Under the pieces are notes generated by a model that ran no database searches, was not told the DNA's origin, and saw nothing but the letters and a program-made list of their open reading frames with translations. Shown here in pieces: positions 63,617 through 64,000 of a DNA stretch of 64,000 nucleotides. Each line of letters opens with the position of its first letter. Position 1 is the stretch's first letter. The stretch is from assembly GCA_037445635.1 (NCBI GenBank), contig JBBIKC010000007.1, positions 27,634-91,633 of the forward strand, given 5' to 3'. The DNA is from JBFMCC01 sp037445635. GTDB lineage: Bacteria; Chloroflexota; Anaerolineae; Anaerolineales; Villigracilaceae. A program made the position numbers and the translations under genes.

Positions 63617-63682
63617 CGTTTTCACAACGTTGGTTCTGAATAGTTTCACTGTGTGTAGAAAAGAGTACCAAGTTCTCCGCAC

Positions 63683-64000
<318 letters not shown>

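Overview
The window looks like a chromosomal segment of a Chloroflexota bacterium, most likely class Anaerolineae. This is inferred from gene content, not from a database search: Thr/Pro-rich 'TPT' linkers in secreted proteins, an FHA-ABC exporter beside a Ser/Thr kinase, menaquinone genes, a fused pyruvate:ferredoxin oxidoreductase and bS21 next to IF-1. The 3' end of a 23S rRNA gene and a complete 5S rRNA gene close the window on the minus strand, and their sequence would settle the taxonomy.

Layout. 0-1.4 kb: a truncated MoxR ATPase and a membrane-anchored trypsin-like protease (minus). 1.8-2.2 kb: a lipoprotein cytochrome c. 2.3-8.3 kb: a minus-strand operon of an ABCG-like exporter with three FHA domains, a lipoprotein and a Ser/Thr kinase. 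8.6-19.8 kb: a compact lipopeptide locus on the plus strand, made of a 3250-residue FAAL-ACP-KS-AT-ACP-C-A-PCP-R enzyme, a type II thioesterase and an Sfp-type phosphopantetheinyl transferase, all with overlapping stop/start codons. 19.8-24.5 kb: a DUF2723-type membrane glycosyltransferase, FabF, MenG and MenA. 24.5-27.0 kb: a nitrate/sulfonate/thiamine-precursor type ABC importer. 27.7-30.1 kb: a secreted beta-helix protein. 30.3-52.4 kb: a long minus-strand exopolysaccharide locus, preceded by an orphan response regulator (53.0-53.7 kb) and a small HTH-like protein. 54.4-62.8 kb (plus): a GT-C-like membrane protein, a LysM lipoprotein, a NUDIX hydrolase, PFOR and a dihydroorotate dehydrogenase-like protein. 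62.8-64.0 kb (minus): infA, rpsU, 5S and 23S.

How the parts work together. The exopolysaccharide locus is a Wzx/Wzy set: initiating sugar transferase, glycosyltransferases, flippase, polymerase and Wzz co-polymerase. It carries two separate dehydrogenase/acetyltransferase/aminotransferase cassettes for 3-acetamido sugar acids and a five-gene tail (ATP-grasp, methyltransferase, FemAB-like acyltransferase, methyltransferase with zinc ribbon, NodB-type deacetylase) that probably decorates the polymer or a related molecule. The kinase has three juxtamembrane Thr repeats and the neighbouring exporter has three FHA domains, so a phospho-Thr docking circuit is plausible. The megasynthase needs no external carrier-protein activation and is predicted to join a fatty acid, one malonyl unit and glycine and release the chain by reduction. 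Short palindromic repeats have been inserted in frame into this enzyme at three places.
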